A DNA stretch of 64,000 nt, taken from positions 12,098,001-12,162,000 of the forward strand of contig NC_058339.1 of the NCBI RefSeq assembly GCF_905475395.1. Direction: 5' to 3'. Origin of the DNA: Chrysoperla carnea (lineage: Eukaryota > Arthropoda > Insecta > Neuroptera > Chrysopidae). The position numbers and the translations under genes are program-made. Under the pieces are notes generated by a model that was not told the origin of the DNA, made no database searches, and worked only from the letters and a program-made list of their open reading frames with translations. This document shows, piece after piece, positions 50,500 through 59,881 of this stretch (positions are counted from its first letter, which is position 1; every line of letters starts with the position of its first letter).

Positions 50500-51460
50500 A
50501 TGGTGAATATTTCTGGTAACTACTCCGATTTTATAAGTTTTTGTTAAAAACTACTCCGATTTTATAAGTTTTTAACAAAATTGATTTGATAACTGCTTTA
50601 ATACTCTGATTTTTTCAATTTTTTTAATAAAATTGTTTTTATATCTGCTTTAATACTCTGATTTCTCAGTTCATATCTGGTTCATATCCAAATCTAACGG
50701 GACAGGAGAAAGAGAATTCTCAAGAATATGTTGAAATAGATAACATCTAACCTTGAAAAATATTGTAATTTGACACTTTAAATATACATGATAAAATTCA
50801 AGACACGTGACCGGATGTTTATTTTTTTTTTATGTTGAAATAGATAACATCTAACCTTGAAAAATATGATATCATCATCCTGTTACAAGTTCAAACTTGT
50901 TTTAATCGACTTAAAATAATTTTACACGTGACCGGATGCTAATATTTTTTTATGATTAAGCAATGTAATATGACACTTGAACGTGTTAGATAATAATTTG
51001 CAAATCTGAATTCCAAGAAAAGAATATTATGAGTCAGCAATTTTCAAGAATATGTTGAAATAGATTTGACCTTGAAAAATATGATATCATCATCTTGTAA
51101 CAAGTTCAAACTTGTTTGAAATAATTTTACATGTATCAAAACACGTGACCGGATATTAATATTTTTTATGATTAAGCAATGTAATATGACACTTGAAATT
51201 TACATAATAAAAATACATGTTCAAACTTGTTTGAATGGACTTTGATCTTAAAATAATTTTACATGTGTCAGCTATTTTCAAAAATATGTTGAAATAGATT
51301 TGACCTTGAAAAATATGATATCATCATCCTGTTACAAGTTCAAACTTGTTTGAATAAAAATACATGTTCAAACTTGTTTGAACATGTTTAAACTTGTTTG
51401 AATCGCATTAGATCTTAAAATAATTTTACACGTGTTATGAGATTAGAATAAAGGTTTTAT
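50500..51460 (+). repeat. Internal block of Polinton terminal-repeat array units
   Basis: From about 50700 the sequence repeats the inner terminal-repeat units: 'caagaatatgttgaaataga', 'ccttgaaaaatat', 'gatatcatcatc', 'cacgtgaccggatg', GTTCAAACTTGTTTGAA. It ends with 'acacgtgttatgagattaga', the same inner border as at 48571. 50500-50700 is AT-rich with a short duplication of 'aactactccgattttataag'. Confidence 0.7.
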
Positions 51461-51584
51461 TTAATAAAAATCTTATAAATATTTTTTTTTATTTATTAAT
51501 GATTAAAATTTACATTTTAAAAAAAAATTTACAGAAAAAAATTATTATTATGAATCTGAAAAAACACACAAAGTATTGGTGACA

Positions 51585-52308
51585 CTACAGTTCAATAAAT
51601 TCATCAAATCCATTCCTATAACGACCTGCATTCATAGAGAAATTTTTCATTATTACAACAAATCCATTTGGTGAACTCCAACAATGTCGATATAAATCAT
51701 GAAATTTTTGAAAATTCATATCAGAGCCAACATGATTGTAGAATATGTGTTTTAGATTCATTTCATCCGTTTTGAATAGCACCAAGCAATTAACATTGCC
51801 CCTTATGTTATGCTTTAGAACACGTGCGTAGCTCTGACATAGGTAGAAACAATCAATTTTTCGATGACGATCCATACTAAAGTATTCTCTACTTCTCTGT
51901 TGTGAATGACAGCTCACATCATCAAAAATGAAAAGACTTTTTTCTCGAGCTTCATTCAGACTAGGAATTTCACTAGTATCACTAAGTGGAAAAATAGCCA
52001 ACCCCTTCCACTAATTTTAAAGTCTCTTCTAGTAATTGATATTTCGGTTGGTAAACAGATTTACTGTACACATAAATGTTTTCAAAGCGTAAACCGTTTT
52101 CATCATAAATTAAATTCAACATAACATTGGTTTTACCACAACCACTAGGGCCACATATTATTGTTCGTAGTGAATCTGAAAATAGAGGACCATGATATGT
52201 TTGTGTGTCTGTATTTTCTGGTATTAAATTTTCAACACTCAGAGCGGGTTGTTGTTTATGAAAACGCATTTTTAATGTAACTAAGACTAAAATTTCAATA
52301 CAACCCAT
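51585..52308 (-). pseudogene. Polinton genome-packaging ATPase (FtsK/HerA, A32-like)
   Basis: The family pumps element DNA into capsids. Visible motifs are Walker A IICGPSGCGKTNVML and Walker B-like SLFIFDDVSCH. The spacing and the following aromatic-rich region fit Polinton ATPases of about 230-250 residues. It is transcribed divergently from the PLA2-domain gene, with about 50 bp between them. Confidence 0.75.
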
Positions 52309-52361
52309 TTTATAAACATTTAAATATATGTGAACTTAATTGTTTAAATCATTTAGTAGTA

Positions 52362-53126
52362 TGTCACATCAGAAGCAACAACACAAAGGAAGAGGTATTG
52401 TTAACACACTTATAAATAAATTACCGTTTGAGTTACACATACCAACTTATCAATATTGTGGACCTGGAACTAAGCTAGCAGAACGATTAGCGCGTGGTGA
52501 TAAACCAAAAAAACGCATTGGATCAGGCTTGTATGGTACATGATATAGCATATTCAAAAAGTAAAGACTTAAAGGAGCGTCATCTAGCAGATAAACAATT
52601 AGCTGAAGCCGCTTGCAAACGTGCCAAAGCATCTGATTCAACAATTGGTGAAAAAGCATCCGCTTTATTCGTTACAGGCGCCATGAATACAAAAACTTCC
52701 CTTGGTATGGGATTAAAAAAGAAAAAGACGAAAAAGACAAAGAAAACTATAAACTTTACAGCATCAGTGCGAAAGGCACGAAATGCATTGAAAAAATCAC
52801 AACCAACAGACTTAAAAGCAGCTGTAAAAATAGCAAAAGCAGCCGTGCGAGGTCAACGTATTAAAGCACCCACACGTGTAATACCAGTTCCAAAGTCTGG
52901 TGGTGTACTTCCATTAATTCCAATATTCGCAGGACTCTCTGCTTTAGGCGCTTTGGCTGGTGGAGCGTCGGGTATTGCTAAAGCCGTTACAAATTATAAA
53001 AGTGCTCGTGATCAACTTAATGAGAGTCAAAGACACAACAAAACAATGGAAGCTATAGCAATGGGTAAAGGCTTGTATTTAAGACCGTACAACAAAGGCA
53101 TGGGATTATATTTAGCAAAAAACTAA
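52362..53126 (+). pseudogene. Polinton virion protein with parvovirus-type PLA2 domain
   Basis: The N-terminal part has the calcium-loop motif YCGPGT and the catalytic-type HDIAY of parvovirus VP1 phospholipase A2 domains. It continues into a Lys/Ala-rich basic region, a hydrophobic Gly/Ala stretch (PLIPIFAGLSALGALAGG) and an adenoviral-core-like end with repeated KGLYLRPY/KGMGLYL. Comparable PLA2-bearing minor virion proteins are described in Polinton-like adintoviruses. Confidence 0.65.
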
Positions 53127-53337
53127 TTGAAACGCTACCACGTAGAGCACTTTACGATACGGAGCTACGTGCGTATGCTAAACAATTTAAAATTCCGTAT
53201 TTTTGTAGTGTTTTTATGTGTGACACCCTACCTAAAAGATCATATAAATATGAAACAGGAATTATCAACCATGATGTATCCAAAAATAGTGTTACACACT
53301 GTACGGTATATAAAAAGTATAAACTGCAAGCTTTGAT
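53127..53337 (+). pseudogene. Piece of adenain-like cysteine protease
   Basis: About 70 codons resemble the N-terminal part of the Polinton maturation protease: LYDTELRAYAKQFKIPYF, then VFMCDTLP, YETGIINHD and THCTVYKKYK. Only this portion is represented. It follows directly on the PLA2-domain gene in the same direction, as in a virion-gene block. Confidence 0.55.
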
Positions 53338-53660
53338 AACTTAAAGCCATCATAGGAAATAATTAAATATTTTAACTGATGTGACATTCAATATTATTTT
53401 GCAATCACAGTTTTAATATTACGATTTGTGGACATCTATGTATTCTAACCTTGAAAAATATTGTAATTTGACACTTTAAGTATAAATAATATTTAAAAAT
53501 TAGATGATTATGTATTTTGTTTTAATATAAAATTATAATTTTTTAAATAAAATTTTTTTATCTAATCTATAGTACAAGTTGATTTATTATATTCCATATA
53601 AAGAGCATATTATATGGGTTGATTGATGATGCTTGTAAGATTTGAAAACCTCTTTCTAAA
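53338..53660. other. AT-rich spacer inside the Polinton
   Basis: No frame of note. A short piece, 'taaccttgaaaaatattgta' plus 'atttgacactttaagtat', echoes the terminal-repeat units at 53448-53482. It leads into the minisatellite. Confidence 0.5.
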
Positions 53661-54101
53661 CAGACCAGTATTAAACAGGTCAAAACCAGTATTAAACAGA
53701 TACAGACCAGTATTAAACAGGTCAAAACCAGTATTAAACAGATACAGACCAGTATTAAACAGGTTAAAACCAGTATTAAACAGATACAGACCAGTATTAA
53801 ACAGGTTAAAACCAGTATTAAACAGGTTAAAACCAGTATTAAACAGATACAGACCAGTATTAAACAGGTCAAAACCAGTATTAAACAGATACAGACCAGT
53901 ATTAAACAGATACAGACCAGTATTAAACAGATACAGACCAGTATTAAACAGGTTAAAACCAGTATTAAACAGGTTCAAACCAGTATTAAACAGGTCAAAA
54001 CCAGTATTAAACAGATACAGACCAGTATTAAACAGGTCAAAAACAGTATTAAACAGCTACAGACCAGTATTAAACAGATACAGATCAGTATTAAACAGGT
54101 T
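53661..54101 (+). repeat. 21-bp minisatellite, about 21 units
   Basis: The unit 'accagtattaaacag' plus a six-base variable part (atacag, gtcaaa or gttaaa) repeats about 21 times. The period is a multiple of three, so frames stay open on both strands; on + it reads (PVLNR)+(YR, SK or LK). The variant order is irregular: SK YR SK YR LK YR LK LK YR SK YR YR YR LK FK SK YR SK YR YR. Confidence 0.85.
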
Positions 54102-54412
54102 TTCACCGATTTTACTCCGACTTTCGCCGATTTTACTCCGGTTTTACTCTGGTTTTCACCGATTTTGCTCCGACTTTCGCCGATTTTACTCCGGCTTTCA
54201 CCGATTTTACTCTGGTTTTACTCCGGTTTTCACCGATTTTGCTCCGACTTTCGCCGATTTTACTCCGGTTTTACTCCAGTTTTCACCGATTTTGCTCCGA
54301 CTTTCGCCGATTTTACACCGGTTTTACTCCGACTTTCGCCGATTTTACTCCGGTTTTACTCCAGTTTTCGTCGATTTTGCTCCGACTTTCGCCGATTTTA
54401 CTCCGGCTTTTT
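54101..54412 (+). repeat. Second minisatellite, 21-bp units with 11-bp inserts
   Basis: Units such as 'tttcgccgattttactccg' and 'tttcaccgattttgctccg' alternate with short 'gttttactccg' insertions. They are unrelated to the preceding 21-bp unit and richer in C and G. Frames are open by repetition, not because of a protein family. Confidence 0.8.
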
Positions 54413-54469
54413 AATTTTTGATAAAGTTATTATAAACTTGTTATTTAATTATATTTGTTTTCCTCAAGT

Positions 54470-54705
54470 AATGGGTGGTTTCTATGCCGAAGAATTACAA
54501 AAAGTTCACGATCCGAACATTTATTTAATGGAAAAGGTCTTAGCTAAACGTGGATCCAAAGTTAAAGTCCGGTTAGGGTACGACTCTTTACACAATTCAT
54601 ATATTGACAAAAAAGTCTCCTTTTATAGTGGAACGTTTTTGCGAACATACTTGTAACAAACAAAAATTTGTCATAGTGGACCGCTTTTGTGAACATACTT
54701 GTGAT
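54470..54705 (+). pseudogene. Polinton integrase tail (chromodomain), plus copy
   Basis: Encodes GGFYAEELQKVHDPNIYLME and a following chromodomain-like segment close to the minus copy at 50203-50492. The downstream 'agtctccttttatagtggaa' and 'catagtggaccgcttttgtg' are also shared in inverted orientation. Confidence 0.6.
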
Positions 54706-54779
54706 TTATAAAAAAAAATAAAAAATATCACATTGTAAAAATATTATTTTTATTGTAAAATTTTATCTCTAACATATAA

Positions 54780-54940
54780 AAACAGAGTTTTATTATAATA
54801 ATATTTAAAAAATATATATTTATAAATTATCGAAAATACATTATAATTATTATTCTGAAAAGTATAAAAACAGAGTTGTATTATAATAATATTTAAAAAA
54901 TATATATTTATAAATTATCGAAAATACATTATAATTATTA
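54780..54940 (+). repeat. Direct duplication, 84-bp period
   Basis: 'ataaaaacagagtt' through 'cattataattattattctga' at about 54777-54860 is repeated almost exactly at about 54861-54944, running into the end of the next gene. A recent local duplication. Confidence 0.6.
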
Positions 54941-55366
54941 TTCTGAAAAGTGTCCATTGTCATCATCATCATCATCTTTCTTCATAAGATAATTTTCAAT
55001 TATTTCTTTCACTTGAACATAGTCGGATAACTCGTCTGATGTAAATACACTGTAGTAAGATTGTTCAAAAATGGATAGTCCTACAATTCCATCTTTTTGT
55101 CCAGAGTGGATATTTTTTAAAATCCAGTTCCAAATTTGTTTGTCTTCATCGCCTGATGATGGGGAAAATTTCACTTCTAAGTCCATTTGTTCTACCTTAT
55201 CAATAAGGTAGTTTAAAGTTTCCGGTCGACCACATTTAATTGCCATATTAACCAATGTTTTAAAATACTTTGTTAACACATTGTTTAAAGTACTTAAACT
55301 ACAATTATCTTTAATCATATTAACAATACAGTTGTTATCACTATTATGATTACCAAAGTCTTGCAT
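54938..55366 (-). CDS. Polinton-borne protein of unknown function
   Basis: A 142-residue frame, mostly helical in character (LNNVLTKYFKTLVNMAIKCG, RPETLNYLIDKVEQMDLEVK), ending in an acidic run (KKDDDDDDNG). No family recognised. It precedes the polymerase on the same strand. Upstream (55435-55450) lies 'cacccccaccactac', the inverse of the AGTGGTGGGGGT motif found before two other genes of the element. Confidence 0.5.
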   Translation of the reverse strand: MQDFGNHNSDNNCIVNMIKDNCSLSTLNNVLTKYFKTLVNMAIKCGRPETLNYLIDKVEQMDLEVKFSPSSGDEDKQIWNWILKNIHSGQKDGIVGLSIFEQSYYSVFTSDELSDYVQVKEIIENYLMKKDDDDDDNGHFSE

Positions 55367-55606
55367 TTTGTATGTTTAAACTAACACTAAATTGTTTTCT
55401 ACAATAATTCTACCTAACTATCAGTTTTTTTTTTACACCCCCACCACTACTCTATCAATTGTTCATGCGCACTACTCTATCAATTGTTTGTACACCTATC
55501 ACAATACCGAACCACTTTGAGGATCATCACAACAGCAGGACACATTTCTGAAACAACAGCAAAAATTAGCTAAATATTAAAAACAAAAAATATAAAATAC
55601 TTACAC

Positions 55607-58600
55607 TCAACAAATAATGCTATAGTGGCCCCATGGTTTTGTTTCACATGAATTGTGAGTAATGTATCGTTTTTGGTCAAATGGTGATAAGCCCACTTTC
55701 TGCTGTTTGATGGTATGTAAGCGGTGTCGCTTGGATTGGATGCTTTGCTGAACATGGTAAAAGTTACGGTTCTCAAGCAAACACCGCTTATAGTCCTCAA
55801 AAGTAAGTTTTCGGATAGCTGACTTCTTGAGACCCTTGGATCGTTTAGTCTCTTTTTTATTTTGCACCCGAATAGCATACATTTTGCTACGTAATCCGAC
55901 AAATTCTAGCATAACATCACCATTATTTTCATCGGACATTAAACCCTTGACTTTCTTATTACGTAGTGGCATACCATAGATGTTGTCGGGTGCATAGTCA
56001 GCCGTATCAAAACGATTAATATCCTGTTTCATGACCTCATAGACGTCAGTATTTTTCACGCTATAAATTAGACTATCGGTGTCTGTGTATAATAACCTGA
56101 CATTTGTGGGGTTGTACCGTTGGTACATGTAGTTGTAGTGGAAGTCATACACAAACGTTTTCGATATGTCTAAAATTGTGAAGCCTATGTAGATGGGTTT
56201 GTTGAAACGTATCTGTGATTTTTTCATTTCAACAATACTGACGTCATTGTCGAGCACCATCATACTGTGAAAATTGGGATTGGCAATTAATTTCTTCACA
56301 CCATGTTTTCCATCCCAATTTTTTCGTATGTACACAACCCGATGTTTCCTCACATTCTCCATGGTTTTACCGAAGATGGCATTAATCATGAGTTTGAATA
56401 ATGCTTTTTCAAACTCATTTGAGGCGTTCTTGCGCATCTCGGTATTGAAATCAATATATGGTTTCAACCATGCAGATTGATCGAATTGTAACACACGGTG
56501 GTATTTTGTTACCTTAACACCGAGTTGTGTATACAGTTTTAAATTCCTGTAGTGCACGACATAGTTGGTCTTATTGTAAAGGGTTGACAGAAGATATTTT
56601 TGTTTTGATCCATGTGGTTTCGTTGTCTCCGGACATGGTGGTAAATCGCTAAAGTTATCATGTAGATGTTGGGGTATTTCAAGGTCTACTTCTAAAATGT
56701 ACCCGACTGGTGAATCATCTGCAACATCCTCGATGTTTGGTGTGTCGACCCACTTAAAATTTCCTGTTGGTAGGTATCCACACATTGCTGCACCATATAG
56801 GTTCACCACATCATAATACATAAGGTAGACATCTTCTTGAGTTTTATCATACCCCTCTTCCATGTACTTATTGTTTGCCTTAGCATAGCGATTAGAACAT
56901 TGACTTACACCGCCTCTGATTCCTTTCTCGATAAACAACAAGTCATCAATATCCGTGAACAATTCCAATTTGATATTGGTGTATTTCAACATGGCGCTCC
57001 ACGTATAGCCAGGAAGTGTGTAATAGTGACTAGGATCGAGATTATAGCTATGAATACAAGTGTTACGGAAATTTTCAAAAATATCCGCAAGTAGTAACAC
57101 ATCAGTTTTCATATACAGGTCTGAATAATCACCTAGTGTATGTAAATTGAATGTGTTCCATACCTGTATCGCATGGTTATAATCCTCATCCGTTATGTGT
57201 TCATCTGTTAACACACTGTAGAACGCCTCCTTTGGTGGTAATTTTGTCTCTTGGAGACGTCCCCAGCTACTCATGTATTCATATGGAAATACACCTTTTC
57301 TCGTTAGCAATTGAAATTGTTCATCATTACTGACCTATAAAAAATTAAAAAACAAATTACAACCCTGTATTAAAAATTAATTATTTTTTATCATTTACCT
57401 CTTTATGTAAAATGGATTTTTTATCATTATCTAAATATGAGGCCAGATTTTCCAACTTGTCTGCGAGAAATCGGAAGGAATCAATGAATCTTAATTGAAT
57501 GTCCGAGACGTGCTTTGTGAAACTGATGTACTTTTCTTTGTTGATGGGCAACACATCAACTTGACCGTCGATTTCCGTCAGCAGAGCTTCAATAATAAAA
57601 TGCGAATCGTATCCACTTAAGTTGTGCATCACAACAGGTATCACCCTTGAATCTTGATAATGCAGATTACAAAATTGGTGTGCTGCTCCACGGTAGATAC
57701 CTAAAATAGATTAATATAAAATTAGATGAAATTAAAAAATAATAAATAACCTGCATTACCTGTGCGATGTGAATGGTCGCGAACACGTATGGAATTGGAT
57801 ACGAAATCTTTACCACAAATGTGACACTTCTCTGCTGACATAAAATCCAGTTCTTGTTCGACGGTGAGCGGATACATTGGTTTAACGTGTTTTATTTTTT
57901 GCTCTAATGAGTACGCTACTTGTTCCAGTTCATGAACAAACCACTTGACACAATCAGCACCACGGTATGCCTTATAAAACGATTGGTTGGGATCATGGGT
58001 ACAATGAACATAGTAACCTACACTGTAGGGTACATGTTTTTGAATATTTTTTGTATAAGACCCATGATCCATTTCCATGTCTTCATGATGTTGTGGTACC
58101 AATAACGCCTCAAAGTCAGCGTACACCATATACTCAACACGTTCCTTGCTGTTGAAATCTTTGAACTCAACGAACCGCTCGTCATCAGTTTCAGGCATTC
58201 GTACCCGCACCGCTTCTTTTTCACCACAATTTACTGAATGCTGTTGGAGTTTGCCTTCTGTAGCAAAATAGTTGAGACATCGATCACATAAATAAATTTG
58301 GCGGCGGTGTTTTGTTACACCCGATCGACTCAACTTTGCTAAATTTTTTATCCAGCAAAAGTGGTGACTGTTCCCATTCTCCACAGCCAATAGATGAATT
58401 TTCTTCCCCACAGTGTTCGAACTAACGCGTACAGGGAAAATTTCCAAACCATGTATAAACGTATCTTTGTAGCCGTACACGTTAATCGATAGCTGCGGGT
58501 TCATCTTTTCAAATTTATTAATTTGATCCAGAGACATGGGAAACTTTAATCCATCAAATTTTAAATGATATTTATAGTGCGGGTACTTATTCAAGCGTTG

Positions 58601-59495
58601 AGGATGCTTTTCAACCGGGTACAGTGCTGACATTATCGACCATAAAAAGCAATGTTGGTCATCATTCTGGACATTAATCACAGCCAATTTATTTCTGATA
58701 ACTGGTGGTAGTTCACAAAATGTTCCAGCTGTGATCGGAGAGTACTTATTCATGTGGACTCGAATATTTATGATCATGTCAAGAGCCCAACCGCTATCGC
58801 GTTCCTGGAATTCTTCCAATTTTTTCAGCAAATAGTTTTTGACATGATCATTGTACCACTCCTGCATGTCCGTTGTCAGATACATTTCCTTGGCCGACGT
58901 TATAAAAGTTTTCAAATCCTCCTCTTTGGTGGTGGGCTTAATAAAATTACCCGTGAACATAATATACACCTGAAAGAAAATTCAAGATCTCATTAGACTA
59001 TTTAAATTATAAATCTTAAATTTTACTTACCTTGAGGGGATGCTTCACTAGCTCACGCCGAACGTGTCTTCTAAACATTGGAAATGCCCGGTTGAAAAAT
59101 ATATTTGGATCTTTATAATCCAAATTTGTAATCATACCAGTCTTCACCCTGCCCTGATGGTGGGTTTCAATTGTCTCCCAGATTAGATGTCGATTTTGTT
59201 TTTTGGTGACTCCACCACCTTGTTTAACTAAATCTAATCGCAGTCGGTGAAGTTGCCGCTGGTATGATTTACAAAGTCCAATATTAGCTTCAAGACGCAG
59301 AGGATTTTCTTTCTTTAACATCAACATCTTTTTGAATAAGCGGATGTTCTGCTTATTAAGTATCATCCATCGCTCAGCTTCCTCCACCGTCTTGATGAGC
59401 CTCAACGCTCTCTCCACTTTCTTCATCATATCAGTGCTACCACCTTGAGGTACCACGTTTAGCGTCTGCATAACATTTCGTTCGTAGGTGTCCAT
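55607..59495 (-). pseudogene. Polinton protein-primed DNA polymerase B
   Basis: Family-B polymerase of the protein-primed type that replicates the element from its ends. Blocks at 59495-59016, 58969-57722, 57644-57381 and 57310-55607 are separated by short AT-rich, intron-like gaps. In order they show an N-terminal helical domain, an OTU-like/viral N-region (VINVQNDDQHCFLWSIMSAL), a Cys-rich YLCDRCLNYF segment, exonuclease I YADFEALL, a CHICGKDF zinc motif, exonuclease [13 protein letters not shown], polymerase motif A YYDVVNLYGAAM, motif B FKLMINAIFGKT and motif C YTDTDSLIY. The total size (over 1,100 residues) suits Polinton polymerases. Confidence 0.88.
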
Positions 59496-59687
59496 CTTTC
59501 AAAAAATTATATTTAAGTTTCACAATAATATTTAAAAAATTTTACACTTACCGTTATATTTTCAAATACTAAGCAAAATATACGTTACCGAACGTTCAAC
59601 ACTAAAGTTAACTTACAACTGAGTAATATTTGTTTTTTGTATAAAATATATAGACTAAGTTTAGAATAATAAATATACCAAAAACAA

Positions 59688-59689
<2 letters not shown>

Positions 59690-59763
<74 letters not shown>
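59690..59763. repeat. (AAT)n microsatellite
   Basis: About 24 uninterrupted AAT/TAA triplets between the polymerase gene and the right terminal repeat. Confidence 0.95.
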
Positions 59764-59767
<4 letters not shown>

Positions 59768-59849
59768 TAACGTAAAAAATATATGCGGAAAAACTAACTG
59801 AAGCAAAGGTGAATTTCAAAAGAGATACTTCAACAGCTACGTACATCAC

Positions 59850-59875
59850 TTTTTATAGCATTACCCCCACCACTA
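59850..59875 (-). promoter_or_regulatory. TATA-like promoter at right inner TIR border
   Basis: On the minus strand, AGTGGTGGGGGTAAT is followed by GCTATAAAAAGTG, directed towards the polymerase gene. It mirrors the left-end arrangement at 48615-48646. Confidence 0.5.
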
Positions 59876-59881
59876 AAAAAG

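Noticed and set aside
53567-53978. Long minus frames rich in LFNTG and CLILV repeats.
   Set aside because: Produced by the 21-bp minisatellite, whose period is a multiple of three; no family and no start context.
53623-54656. 263- and 163-codon plus frames (PVLNR and RFYSGF repeats).
   Set aside because: Translation of the two minisatellites; open because of repetition. Only the integrase tail at the end of the second frame has a recognisable family.
56274-57333. Several plus-strand frames of 60-85 codons opposite the polymerase.
   Set aside because: Antisense shadows of the polymerase coding sequence, with no independent support.
59585-59849. Frames with poly-Leu or poly-Ile runs on the minus strand.
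   Set aside because: Translation of the (AAT)n microsatellite; not membrane proteins.
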